From the NCBI RefSeq assembly GCF_020379485.1, contig NC_063437.1, forward strand, positions 19,803,726-19,867,725: 64,000 bases of DNA, read 5' to 3'. Every line of letters begins with the position of its first letter. The stretch's first letter is position 1. A model generated the notes under the pieces. That model worked only from the letters and a program-made list of their open reading frames with translations, did not search any database and was not told the origin of the DNA. A program made the position numbers and the translations under genes. This document shows, piece after piece, positions 23,203 through 35,700 of the stretch. This DNA comes from Brassica napus. Lineage: Eukaryota; Streptophyta; Magnoliopsida; Brassicales; Brassicaceae.

Positions 23203-24879
23203 GACAAAAAATTCTCAAAGGATAAAAGAGAAAACACATAAATTATTGGAGATTGATTGAGAATTTGAGAGACTGAAATGATGATTCCCTAAACACGAGT
23301 GTACAGAGTCAGACGGTCGCTAGAAAGGTTCACTTCTCGTAAAGTTGAAAATCTGGAAACATGGATCCTTGCTTTCAGAAAGCTGATCGCTACTTCGCTC
23401 CATAGTTATTTTTTAATATTTAAGTGTAATTTATTAAAACAAATCATTTATATGTCAATGAAGAAATTATGTCTACGTGTACATAAAAGCATCATTACAA
23501 GACATGATGACGTACACAGCAACCTAGGGGTTAGGTTGAAATCCGAAGTCTAATTAACCCATTTTCTAATGTTAATTAAGTATCTTATCCAGCGTCCTCT
23601 TTTTATGTTAATCTCTATCAACCTTTACACATAATAATCTGTTAATGGCAAACTATTAGTGTACAATATTGGTTAGAGTTGATATAATCTTGGTTTATGT
23701 TATTAGTATTGATACAAGATGTAAAACAAAAAAAATAATCCAAAAAAGAAGATGTAAAACAAAATTACAGTTACTTTAAAATGTAATTAACATCGACTAA
23801 ATCGAATAACATAAAGTTCTTTAAACTTGATCATCTTTTTCTCGAGCCATCTTTTTCTCGAGCCCCTTCAGCTAAACTAACATAAACCATCCATACTTAA
23901 TCCCTACGAAAACGTCTTCTTCGAAAATTCTTATATTATTAGAAAGAGATTTTAACAAAGTTTTATTTGAATTCTTTATATGGTTAAGATTAAAGTTTTG
24001 ATTCTTTTATATCTTATTTTCTTTTGTAAGGTTTGACTGTTCCACACATTGTAGTTTCATCTAAATTATTTTTATATGGTTTATCCTCCATTATCTTACA
24101 CATTGGTTGTCACTTGTCACTATGATTTTAGCCACTCACTCGTTATGGCTTTTTGTAAACCTGGAGTTTATCTAATGCATGTGCAGTAAACTCGAATTGT
24201 TAGATTAGATAGATAATAAGCCCAATAATATACACAAACAAATTTTTATAGTGTATGTCTCTTGCAAGAATTAAGGGACACTCGTGAATTTTGAGAAAAT
24301 CAGTCGAAGGCCAAATGGAAAGAATTATGGTATCACATCATTATAAATATAATCATATAAGGCTTAAACAATATAATCAACTCTAAAAGGCAGCTTGGGA
24401 GGACGGGAAAGGACAAGAGAACCCAAAGCTGTGTACTACTTTTTAATAGCTTTTGGCGTGTTTGATTTAGAGCGTGTGCATCAATTTAAACTTTCAAAGC
24501 CTTAAAATAAGATTACCTTGTCCAAAGCTATTCTTTCTCTTTTGAACTTTTGTTTGTGGCATATATATATAAAACAAAAGAAGAACAAGACAATGAAAAA
24601 GGAACCCTTAGCGCATCATGCGGACATACTCATTCTGATTGTCCACTAAAGATCGCCATTTTATTAGGGAAGATTACCCATAAGATCAAACTTTTTAAGA
24701 GAAAGATGTTTCTTACATCCGTTACACATCAAACTTTTGTCAATCTCTTAGGCCCATCTCATGTTTGAATTAAGGCTACTATCATCACTTAGGATCATCA
24801 CCTGGGGCTTACAATCAAGTCCAACTTGCTCTCTTCTAGTGGGTGTCCAGAAAACATGTGGTAGCTACCAATAACATTC
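23203..24879. other. Intergenic region right of the copia element
   Basis: AT-rich, without a supported gene. The short open frames (for example 23299-23553 and 24550-24768) have no recognisable domains. This is the region between MAKR4 and the CVY1 position. Confidence 0.5.
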
Positions 24880-25503
24880 CTCCGGCCAGGGGCAGACCCA
24901 CATATCAGAAGGGTGTGGCACGTGCCATATACTAATTGCATAAATTGCATGTGCAAACTTAAGGACATATTCAACCGTGTTGCTTGTTGGCTTTAAAAGC
25001 TCAATTGCCCCGCCCCATCCAAGTTTGAAGCCTTAAATGAGCTGTGTTTTTCTCTTTTGCACTTTTTAGACTGTTTCCTTCTTTCCTTTGTTTTTCTGCT
25101 AAATAACATTATTCTCTTTTGTTATATATTTTTTATTTTTTTCTTTAACATCAGTTTTGGAAAAAAATATAATTTATTTAAATTCTACTTCCGAATTTTT
25201 TTCCAACTAAAATGAATATTTTTTTTTTAAATAAAGTTATCGTGCGTAGTAAATATATATATGATTTTATAATATTATTTATATTAAGTATCTAAAATTT
25301 TCTTTAACAAAAAAAAAGTATCTAAAATTTTAAAATTGCTTACCTTTTTAGTATGACTTACTTTGCAAAAATGTAAGATGTAAAACAGTATATTTTAAAA
25401 ATTAATATAATGAAATTTATTAAATTATATTAATATATATATATATATATTATACATTATATTCCATGTTAAATTATTTTCTGGATCCGCTCCTGCTCCG
25501 GCC
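24880..25503. mobile_element. Non-autonomous hAT-like element with 7-8 bp target duplication
   Basis: Flanked by ctccggcc at 24880-24887 and 25496-25503. The ends are imperfect inverted repeats: left caggggcagaccca, right (reverse complement) caggagcggatcca. The interior of about 600 bp is AT-rich and non-coding. An 8-bp target duplication with CAGGG-type ends fits the hAT superfamily; the exact edge is ambiguous by one base. Confidence 0.75.
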
Positions 25504-25747
25504 TCCATTACCGCATGGCCATTGATGGATTTCAACACCTTCAATGACTCCACTATCAATACCAAGGGGCGGCGAGGCACAACCTCCTTCTTCTTCTTTT
25601 TTCTACCACAACCTTCTCCATATTGTATGTTTAGTTTTTGTTGATTTGTAAGTTTTAAGTGCCAGTGTGTCCTTTTTTATAGGCAACAAACTATCTTAAT
25701 ATTTCATTAGTGGTCGTGAATCTACTGGTCATGATCCTAGCTAGATA

Positions 25748-26255
25748 TGTGAAATCAGAGCCGAAGGCTTTTCGATGCCGTAAGCCAAAAAAAACAATAC
25801 ATAACAATATTAAATTATGACAAACTAATAGTATATATAAGTAATTATTATTTTGAAAAAATAAAGTTTTGATAGAAGATACACAAGTATTTCATTATCA
25901 CTTTATGTTTATTTAACAAATAAAAAAAAACTGAAACATACAAATTAGTCTTTTAATTACATAGCTTCTTTCAAAATTTGTAAACTAAGCAATAAAAAAA
26001 ATATAAAGATGACTAAAATATTAATATGGTAAAAAGTGTTATAGAAATATCTTAACTGTAATTATAGAAAATATGTGAAAATAACATTGATTGTGATTTG
26101 TTGATCTATGTAATCTAGTTAAGGAATCAACAAAGTTTGTCTATGTATATATAAAATTAAATATATAAATGTCTGCCCTATAATTTTTTGTCAAAATTAT
26201 TCAACAGAAGCGAATGTTTCAAAATTCCTTCTGTAGGCACGGCTCTGTGTGAAAT
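25748..26255. mobile_element. Non-autonomous hAT-like element with 8-bp target duplication TGTGAAAT
   Basis: tgtgaaat lies at 25748-25755 and 26248-26255. The 492-bp element between starts cagagccgaaggc and ends gtaggcacggctctg, giving the inverted ends CAGAGCCG/CGGCTCTG. The interior is AT-rich and non-coding. Confidence 0.82.
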
Positions 26256-26671
26256 ATGCTCTATAAAGATTATGCACCTACTGATCATCCTCGTAACTAT
26301 TAGAAAAATAGATATGTCAAATATGCAATATATGTAACATTGTAACTATTAATGTTTTGTTTATCTATCTGATAGTTACTGAAAATTGTTTTTTTTTATA
26401 GTTAACATGTTTTAAAGTTTTGTGATTTTTATATTACAAAATATGTAGGAGGGTATGCAAACCAGAGCAACTGAAACTGATTGCAAAGACCAAAGTAACA
26501 ATTATATTTATTTTCTTTATTTTTTCAAATTTTTTGCTTATTTTTATTTTAAATTATTTATTTCAAGCATCACTCTAACTAGTTAAAATATCTGATTGTT
26601 AACTTAGAAGCTATATCCTGAAAATCAATATGCTATTTTCTATTCCAGTCTTCTTACTATCAGTATTTATG

Positions 26672-27244
26672 ATTGGAAAAATTCCAAAAAAAATATCCAA
26701 CTACATTTCGTTAATACCCAAACTTTGCTATTTTTAATCAAATATATTAATTAGTTTCAAATGAAACTTCAAAAAAAATTCTTAACTTCAAAACAAAATC
26801 TTAAAAATTTCAAGTTTTATTTTAATTTTTAAAAATAAAAGTAACTAAATTTTTGGATAATATTTCAGTATTTGGAAAAATAATTCTAAAATTTAGTAAT
26901 TTAAAAAAAAAAAGTAACTAAATTTCAGAAAACAAAACTAAAATTCATATTATTAAAAATTTAAGTTTATCCAAATTTAGTTACTTTTATTCTTAAAAGT
27001 TAAAATAAAATTTGAAAATTTTAAGATTTGTTTTTGAATTTTAAAAATTTCTAATTTATTTTTGAAACTAGTTATTAAAATAAGCATACTTAGAATATTA
27101 AAATGAACACATTTTTTAAGGTAAGTGTATTAAGATGTGCAAAATAATTAGTTTGAATATTAAACCATGTAGCAGAAAAAAAAGTTTGGGTATTAAAAAG
27201 GTTAAGAAAATTTAGTTGCGATAATTTATGGAATTTTCCCTTTA
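26672..27244. mobile_element. Foldback/MITE-like element with long inverted arms
   Basis: The left arm (about 26672-26870) and right arm (about 26955-27244) are inverted copies: ttagtttcaaatgaaactt and aaaagtaactaaattt on the left return as reverse complements on the right, as do the outer parts ggaaaaattcc and aatacccaaacttt. The loop is about 85 bp. It is AT-rich and carries no coding sequence. I could not define a target duplication, so the family is open. Confidence 0.65.
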
Positions 27245-27559
27245 TGATTTGATTCAAATTAATATGCCATAATTTAATTTTTTTTTTTTCTTTTTAAGAA
27301 AAATTTGACTTATGATGAGGCTTTTCTCATCGATAGTTAATCTTTATTTCTAGGCAATGCAAGTAGTCGGCCTTTATTTCTAAGATACACACGGGTCATT
27401 ATTGATAATAACTGTGATAACATTATACAACTAGTTTTTAGCAAAAAAAAAAAAAAACATTAGACAACTAGTTAGATTGGGCATAAACCTATCTGTTGGT
27501 GGAGTCAAGAATGTTTACCCTGTTTCTTTTATTAACGGGTTATGCAGCACTGTGTATTG

Positions 27560-28470
27560 CTAGTGTTTGGTGTGATTATATTTTACTTGTGCATCAAGAA
27601 AAGAAGAGCTGTTAAGCAGAATGACATAGGTGAGACCGTGAGAGCTTAATCTTTTCAAGCTAAAAGATCGGTTATCGATTTCCATTAGCTTTAATCAAAC
27701 AAGCAACTGATGATTTTGATTAGAGCTTATTGATTGGAGTTGGAGGGTTTGGTCAAGTTTACAAAGGAGCCTTGAGGGACAAGACAAAGATAGCTGTGAA
27801 ACGAGGGTCTCCAAATCTCGCCAAGGTCTAGTGGAGTTCAAGACAGAGATCGAAACACTGTCTCAGTTCAGACACATTCATCTGGTTTCTTTGATAGGGT
27901 ATTTGTTTTGTCAACTTCTTTGGTAAGGTATTGCGAAGAGATTGATGAGATGATCATTGTGTATGAGTATATGCACAAGGGAACGCTTAAGGACCATTTG
28001 TATGAGTCTGATAACCCTAGATTGAGTTGGAGACAGAGGCTTGAGATGTGCTGGTGCAGCTAGAGGGCTTCATTATCTCCACACAGGCTCCACAAAAGCG
28101 GTCATACACCGCAATGTGAAGTCAGCTAACATTCTCTTGGATGAGAATTTCACAGCCAAAGTTGCGGACTTTGGATTGTCAAGACTGGTCCGGATCTTGA
28201 CCAGACACATGTGAGTACCGCGGTTAAAGGAAGCTTTGGTTATCTTGATCCAGAGTATTTGACCAGACAACAACTGACTGCGAAGTCTGATGTTTACTCT
28301 TTTGGTGTCATTGATCATTCTCTTCCGAGAGAGAAAGTGAATTTGATTGAATGGGCGATGAAGTATGTGAAGAAAGGGAAGGTGGAAGAGATCATGGACC
28401 CGTTTCTTGATCAAAAGAAACTACTATAGTGTTGTTTGTACATGAGGGAGAAGGATAGACCACATTGTGG
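27560..28470 (+). pseudogene. CVY1: CrRLK1L-type receptor kinase pseudogene (CVY1-like)
   Basis: Remains of a Catharanthus roseus RLK1-like kinase at the syntenic position of Arabidopsis At2g39360 (recalled). Visible in order: a transmembrane/juxtamembrane piece VFGVIIFYLCIKKRRAVKQND near 27563; glycine loop LIGVGGFGQVYKG (27733 on); AVKRGSP; EFKTEIETLSQFRHIHLVSLIGY; then an insertion with a stop; [42 protein letters not shown], where the catalytic Asp is Asn; ADFGLSRL; then, after a frameshift, [15 protein letters not shown] and SDVYSFGV; a deletion of about ten residues; [15 protein letters not shown]; a stop at 28427-28429; and CLYMREKDRP beyond it. The malectin-like ectodomain and the C-terminus are missing. 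Several frameshifts, stops and gaps make it clearly non-functional. Confidence 0.88.
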
Positions 28471-30565
28471 TAGCACCGAGACGGATAGACCACAATACTT
28501 ATTTTTTTCAGACCCATTGTTATATGAAACTGTATACATTGGAAAGTCCTAAACCGATTATTGTACTTTCTATTGTTACATACTATTTATTTGCATAACA
28601 GTTCTTTGGTGATTTGTTTAAAATGCTTTAAACTTCACTACATTGTGGAAACCCAAGTATTTCAGTAGGTGTTTAGGGTATGTGTAGCTGCAATATTATC
28701 AATTAAGGCATGGATCGTGTGCTACCGTGCCTTACTTTCAAATTTTGGTGAATTTAAGATAATTTATTTCATCAATCGGCGTATTAGTTGATAACAGTCA
28801 GATAAAAACACTAGCTAAATTAAGAAGAAGAAAAAAATACAGAACACTAGCTATAGAACCTGTTGAAATAGGTCAACTTACAACCTGAATTATCCAGAGG
28901 AGTGAAGGTAAATTATAACATGGCCATGATGAATGCATGGTCCAGTTGTAAGAGCATCATGAAAGGTAGAATTGTTGAATTGGATATCTAAATAATAATA
29001 TATCAATATTTTCTGAAAAATCTTTTAGATAATTAATTTTATTTTTCTTTGAAAAATGTGTTAATAAAAAAATGATGCTTCTTAGTTTCTAAAATTGTCT
29101 ATTTTAAAATTTGCAAAACTCTATATTTGAAGTTTCAAGGTGTTCTTTTTCAAAAACAAAATTTCAAATTTAACTCAAAATTATTTGTAATTTATGCTAT
29201 GGTCCTTATATTTATCATAATTAATATAAATCTATAAAACTTTTATAAATCACTAGCACATATATTAAAATACCATAAAAATATTAATTAATAAAATCTT
29301 ATACTAAAAATATTAAAATAAAAATAGAAATAATTAATTAAATATTTAACTACAAGAAAAATACCACATTATTACATAAAATTATTTCCATAATGCTCCA
29401 TCTTTGGTTACACAAAAAAAAAATTGGACAATATTTTAGAAGTTCTAGAGCAAATTTACTAGACTATTAGTTTTATTGTAATATTTAAATTTGTGTAATA
29501 ATTATTTCTTCATGTATTTTTTTTAAATTATTAAGTTTATTTTGTAATATTCTTGTTATCTAATTCTAGTTTTAAAATATTATAAATTTGTTTGGACAAT
29601 ATTTTAGAAGTTCTAGAACAAATTTACTAGATTATTAGTGTTGTTGTAATATTCAAATTTGTGTAATAATTATGTCTTCATGTATCTTTTTTTTAAAAAA
29701 TTATTAAGTTTATTTTGTAATATTCTTATTATCTAATTCTAGTTTTAAAATATTTTAAATCTTATTTCAATTTTTTTTATTTAATTCTATGTGTAAAATT
29801 TAAATTTATAAAAATAAATTTGAAATACTTAAGATATACAAAAGTATTAAAGATTAAAACGATAAATGAAAAAAGATTTAAGAATTATAAATGTGATGCG
29901 TAATTAATTATAAGGATCAAATGCAAATAAAAATATAAAATTTCATTACTCAAAACTCTAATTTTGAAGTTCATTTTTGGAGCAGATAAAATGCCCACCC
30001 CTATGAGCCTGTAATTAGTATGTGTACTTTAAAGTTTAAACCTAGAAAATATTAAATTGGTAGCAAGTTTGGAAAATTTGTACATTATTTCCTAAAAATT
30101 AATTTGTTCATTTTGACTATAGATCAATCTATGAATAATCTATAGTTTGCATTTTGAACATTAAAACTTGAATTCTTCTTTAGGGTTTTGTTTTACTTCT
30201 GTTTGTTGCTCGGAAGCAAGAACAAGAGGAAGTGATAAAAAGAGAGCCAAATCAAAACATACTTGTATTTTTTCTGTTTGTAATTCCTTTAAATGTAAAA
30301 TGGTTTTACATTATTGTTTCCTGGATTCCCTTTCGAAGTCTTTAAAAATAACAAAGGATTTTCCATATTCACAAAAACGAATTACAAACACATTTGGTCC
30401 TCTTCTATCAAAGTAATATAAGACCTAAAATGTCATATACCTGAGGTTATGTTTGGCAAAAGATGACGAGGTGAGAGATGCTTCAATCATCTTCGTTGGT
30501 CTCAAAAGATGTGATGAACTTCATTTTCCCCATCAGACTACACAACAGACATTAATTTTTTTTCA
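28471..30565. other. Intergenic region where ABCG1 would be expected; no gene seen
   Basis: About 2.1 kb of AT-rich DNA between the kinase pseudogene and SAC3A. In Arabidopsis, as I remember it, At2g39350 (ABCG1) lies here; I see no ABC-transporter motif in any frame. It holds the tandem repeat at 29424-29761. The small frame at 30168-30416 has no recognisable domain. Confidence 0.6.
29424..29761. repeat. Tandem duplication of a 168-bp AT-rich unit
   Basis: The unit starting ttggacaatattttagaagt at 29424 repeats from 29592 with about a dozen differences. Both copies carry tttgtgtaataattat and ttctagttttaaaatatt. It sits inside a longer AT-rich block (about 28960-30000) with the look of a non-autonomous transposon, whose ends I could not fix. 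Confidence 0.75.
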
Positions 30566-33500
30566 TCATGTACGCGTAAAGAAATCATTGACATCTAGAT
30601 ATCGATCTCCATGAGCAACTGCATCTTCAGGTTCTGGCATGAAGAGACTCGTTGATGACGCCTGCACAAGGAAATAACACAAGTTCAGTCCTCATCCATA
30701 TCTTGAGAATATGGCCCAGGTTACACCACAACATTATGGTAAATTCAAAAGATGACTTACCTTGGTATCAAGAACCATATCTCCGTTACTGTCAGCTATG
30801 AGGCTAGCACCATGGCTTTTTAGCCATTCAGAACACTCCTCCATACCATCGGTCTCCTTTTCACCAATACCTTCGCTTGAAGTACCAGCAAAGCCCAACA
30901 CTTGGGCCAAGTATGAAACCGGGATACTAGGACGACAACTCCGTGAGATAAACGTCACTGCCTTGTAACGCATCTTCTCCACATAGAGATCTGCAAACAA
31001 AACATAAAAATTATACATCTACCCAACTGTTCAAACATATCAAAATAGTTCTCATAAGTGATATCTCCCCTTACCCATGAGGCAACTGTTCATGTTTGGC
31101 GCAGTCTTGTAGAGTCTGAAGAACATAACATAGTTTCCCGATGTAACGGCTGAACGAACTGAGAGAGCATGTCTAACTGCTTCATCACTCTTAGCTTCTT
31201 TGGATAACCTACAAAACATATTCAGATATCACATAACATGCATACAAAACCCAATTCAAAGGAAGTAATCTCTTCACATTGATAGATAGAGATGTAAAAA
31301 AGTATAACTATCCAGTTTATCAAAGTTTCTTGGTGAAGTGTCTATGCTTTAAACATAGCCTAGAAAAGGAAATGTAAAAGCACTGACCTGGACATAGATG
31401 ATAGCAGTTCTCGATTGTTGTTCGAGTGTAAGGTAATATAGAGTAGACTGTACGCAGCAAATTCCAGAGTGCATCCTTCTATACCTTCCGCATAAAGGAT
31501 TTTCAGCTGTGACAGGCACTGTAACAACAACAACAAAAAACAATTCAGCAAGACTACAAATACCCTGAGATTTATGTTAAGTCTCCTCAGGAATATACAA
31601 TAGATGTATCCTACAAGATCTTGATTCTATTAGATTAGGAGAAAAGATAAAATCTAGACAATCTGAATGGTTACTATTCTGCAATATGGACAATCTTGGC
31701 TAGCGTACAAACCTGATTATACTCAGTCAAATCCCCAGCTTCCAAAGCAAATCTAGCATGCGTTTCATACACCTGCAACAGAACATTGACCATGGAAACA
31801 TGATAAACATTCTCAATGCTCAGCATCGTTTGAAACTCAATAGTATACCTTCGCTGTTAGATGATTGTGTATCCGCTGTACTGTGAGGTCCTGGCGAATT
31901 GACTTTAGCTGATCACATTTATAAAGATAATTCTTTGGAGAATCCTGAACCATTGACAGAGCTTTCACCAGTACATCCTCTGGTCTTACCTGCAAAGCAC
32001 AAATGAGTCAGTTAAAAAATATCAGTAAGTGCGTCAAAAAGATTACTAGGTATATAGTGATACTTACGGTGGTAGGATCCGGTGCAGAAGTCAGACGGAG
32101 ATAACGTTTCTCAATTTCCTGGCAAGTTCCTTTAACGGTTAGTGCATCCCAGTCCATGTCTTCCACAGCTCTGCTGCCACTTTCATCAAAAACTTCGCCA
32201 AGTCTCATCGCAGTTCCCCTTCTAACATTTGAAATTTTAGGTGTAGGAATATCATTCCCTCGGCTGTGCCCTTGAACTTTCTCAAAACGCTTGGAACGGC
32301 TATCACGCCGCTTCTTCTCATCGGCAGAACTAGCAAGCGACATTGCGCTGGAATAGTAAGGTGTCAGTTCCTTCTCACTATCACTAGATTCCTCATCGTC
32401 AATGGCACCACCAGTAAAACGCTGTCGCTTCACAGGCCGCTGGAAACTCTTTTTCGCAGAATTTTGCGCAAAGTAAGTGGGCTTGGAGCCAGTGACAGCG
32501 TCCACCTTTTGAAAAGTCTCAGAGCTCTGCAAATATTTTTTTTTATCAGAACCATTCAGAGAATGCCTAGCAAATAACAAGGAGAGAATGTTTACCTTTT
32601 TGTTATTTACATTTGGGTGATTCCAACCTCCAAACTTAACACCACTGGTGAAAGTTGAAGCTGGCTTCACAAATGGTTTGGATTCCACTAACGGCTCCCA
32701 TCTGCTTTTGGGGCGTCTTGTTGGGCTCTTATTTTGTAACGAAGATAGAGGAGTGGAGCTCGACCTGCAGTGCAAGGTAAGACTTAGTAGCAAATCATAG
32801 GAAGTAAATGTTCCAAACATATAATAACTTCAGGGCCATACTCAGTGTTAGTCACATCTGTGTTCAGGACAGTTGAGAGAGGCTCAATATCCCAGTCCCG
32901 GGTATTAATAGTACCATCGTTTGTAGCTTCGGTTATGATCTAGAAATACAAAGAAAGTATCAGCATCCAAAGCAACCCAAAATGGTATTCTAATAACTGC
33001 ATATTGATTTCTTCTTGTTTATGGAAACAACTTAACCATACTACACATCTACTCAGAAGATAAAGGCGAAGTTCAAGCAAATATGGCAGCAGTAGCATTA
33101 AGATGTGCACAATGGGTGACAAGACATCATGCTAAAATAATGTAATATGTGTGCATCCACAATTCCTACTACCATTTACCTTCTTCAGGGCAGCCTGGCA
33201 AGACGCCTTTTCTTTATCATCTTTGCAGCGTGCAAAAGCCCTCTCCACAAACCCACAAAGCGCTTTTGGGAAGGTTCCAGGCTACAAGCAAACATGATTG
33301 TTTGTTTCCAATGTTAATTATAAAAGAGAAAATTTACTCAATACACCAATTAATGTCTACGTCACCTGCTACGTAATCAAAGTTCAAGAATTGAGAAAGG
33401 AGCCTTACCTCAGGCATAGCAGCGGTATGACCTTTCGGATTTGACATTGAAACACTAAGATACGCAGGTGTTTGGGTTGCACCGGCTGGTGATCTACCTT

Positions 33501-35364
33501 TATCCATTTTGGTATAACCTGATGGCAAGTTTGAAGCAATTCTAGGGTTAGTTGGAATCTGTATTTTGCTTACCCTTTGAGTATCCACTGACGGTGTAGT
33601 CTGAGTAGGCTGGCGATAGCCTAACGGTGCCTGATTAATGGAAGCCTGGGAGTTCAGTTCTTGAGGATATGTAGCTCTCTGATGACCCTGAATAGGGGTC
33701 TCATATAAGGGTTTTGTCTCCAGAGGACTCTGGTAATGATTTTGTGGAGGAACAGGATAATGAGCTTGCTGACTTGGTGTTTGATGCATCCAGTAAGCAT
33801 TATTAGAGGCACTAACCGCTGCAGCCGGCTGAGAGCATAAAAATGACTTCTTAGTATTCAAATAAAAAAGACTCTAGTGAAAGAAAGCAATCCGTGACCA
33901 TGTCTAAAACAATATGCACATAAAAGTTCTAATAATATACTCAAACTAAGCTTAAGAACACAAATTTGGTATACTCCCTTTTGAAAGTAAATCTGAACCT
34001 GCTGAGATGGTGGCTGAGTTGAGTCAGTTTCCTGCCTCCAAGTTTGGGCATAAGACGGAGCAGGCTGACCATTTGAAGCAGGCATTTCACTAGCAACACC
34101 ACCAGCAACTGGAAAGCTCTGACTAAATGCACTAGTGGGAGGCAACTTTTCCGTGCCCGGGGCACATGGGACTTCTGTTTGACTGTAATAGCCTGGCCAC
34201 TGTTGGTAGCTCTGTTGATAATGTACAGGTGTTGCGGTTGCAGCAGTGGCGCTATGAATGTTAGCAGCGTCAGGAGTATAGTTTTGATAAGGATAGTTTC
34301 CCTGGTTTGATGATGTAGGAGTCTGATTGACGTAACCTCCAGCTGTTTGGCTGTTATAAGTTGTACTCTGGTAACCTCCGGTAGTAGTCTGATAATCAGC
34401 AGGATTGTAGTAAGTTCCTGAATAACTTGCAGTCCCAGCATAAGATCCTGGATTCTGAAATGAGGAATAAGGAGCACCTGTGTTTTGATACGCCCCAACA
34501 GGCTGAGTGTATGGCTGGCTAGGTTGCTGCTGCTGATAGCCGCCACTGTAGTAATTTGTATACCCCGTGTTTGAGTAGTTTTGCGGGTCGGAAGGGGTCT
34601 GGTAAGGCGTATATCCACTGTAATCTTGAGCGACGTTTACAGTCCCAGACGTCGATGAGGATGTCTCGTGCACGTTTCCTGTGGCAGGCACTGGAGGCTG
34701 TGGATGGTAATAGTTAGAATTTGAATAGTTCCCATTCTGCTGCACAGCCTGATTATCTACGCTATAATTTGTCCATGAGGCAGCGTCAGACCCAGTTGAG
34801 TATTGATATGGAGATGTCTGCACTTGGCTTCCTTCAACACCATATCGTTTCTGCGGAAAACAAAAACAAGCATTAATAGCGGCAAGACTAAATATTTATC
34901 CTCCATATGGCAGTTAGAGCATGATTAACCCCGGTCTCTTATTTGGGGTGATTTGATACTTTTTGGCTAAGACACATCTCGTTCTTAGCTTTTTTTAGTT
35001 AGCCGAAGCTAAAAACCCCAGTTAAGAGACCGGGGTTAATCATGGCCTAAGTGAAAAGAAACATAGACAAGCAACAAAGAGAAAGGTCATCTTAGACTCC
35101 AGACTAGATCTAAAACTGGAGATGTTAAAAGCCTCAAAAATCTGATAATAAAGTCAGATTCTTCTTGTGCATAAACATACTAATAGGGCCAAAGACTGCC
35201 CTAACCGTTACAATGGAGAACTAACAAACGCAAACTAATGTAACATTAGTAGCCTAATGCATGTAAAGGAATGATATTTAATTGAAAAAGGTAAAGCTTT
35301 TTAATACCTCAATGGGGTTAGGGTCAAGTGGAGCCACGGTCTGAGTGTTCCCTCCTTGATTCAT
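30566..35364 (-). CDS. SAC3A: SAC3/GANP-family protein SAC3A, intact
   Basis: SAC3/GANP proteins are scaffolds of the TREX-2 mRNA export complex at the nuclear pore; plant SAC3A binds THP1 in two-hybrid work. Coding exons on the minus strand: 35308-35364, 33999-34850, 33409-33828, 33180-33281, 32842-32939, 32596-32764, 32068-32526, 31849-31989, 31713-31772, 31388-31518, 31075-31208, 30761-30990 and 30566-30661. The sum of 2949 nt gives 982 residues, close to the roughly 1000 of the Arabidopsis protein (At2g39340, recalled). The first half (about residues 20-480) is Gln/Tyr/Pro/Ser-rich and disordered. A basic, Ser-rich stretch with KRQRFTGG may hold a nuclear signal. The SAC3_GANP domain runs from GTCQEIEKRYLRLTSAPDP (about 700) to SYLAQVLGF (about 900). 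It ends DVNDFFTRT. All junctions are GT-AG. No lesion seen. Confidence 0.93.
34914..35050. mobile_element. Small MITE in SAC3A intron 1
   Basis: Perfect 22-bp inverted repeats at 34920-34941 (starts catgattaaccccgg) and 35023-35044 enclose an 80-bp loop. The inverted similarity extends outward to ttag/ctaa with two mismatches. Total length is about 137 bp. I could not identify a target duplication. It lies in the intron between coding exons 1 and 2 and can fold into a hairpin in the pre-mRNA. Confidence 0.75.
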
Positions 35365-35700
35365 TACACAACCCTCCTGCATCATATCCCCATTCAATCA
35401 AACTCACAATACATGCATACAACAAAAAAAAAACTAATTTATGAACGATTTGTACCAGTGAAGAATCGATTTGTGTCTTCTTCGTTCGCTTGGGGAAGAA
35501 TCGAGTATATGTAGAGCGGGTGATTTGAGATTTAAACGAAAACAAGATAACGAATTGAACCGGAAAAAAAAAAAGAACAAAACGAAAAAAGCAAGAGCAC
35601 ACAACAAAGAGAGAGATAGAGGGAGATTTGGAATCTATGGAGATTACAGAACACGGAGAGAGATAATCGAGGGATCTTGCCGAAAAGAAAATTAATATAT
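35308..35700 (-). promoter_or_regulatory. SAC3A 5'UTR with an intron
   Basis: The exon with the start codon begins at 35376 after a tgatgcag acceptor. A non-coding leader exon ends at 35456 with a CTG/GTACAA donor, giving a 79-bp leader intron. The upstream leader is purine-rich on the minus strand (35570-35640). The start at 35364 is chosen because it opens the frame MNQGGNTQTVAPLDPNPIE, which continues across the next junction. Confidence 0.65.

Noticed and set aside
25505..25680. Possible gene fragment right of the first hAT-like element
   Set aside because: The sequence is GC-richer and can be read for some 50 codons, but I recognise no protein family and no conserved motif.
33941..34618. 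225-codon minus-strand frame rich in Thr, Leu and Ile
   Set aside because: Alternative frame of the Gln/Tyr-rich SAC3A exon 2; the true frame joins cleanly to neighbouring exons.
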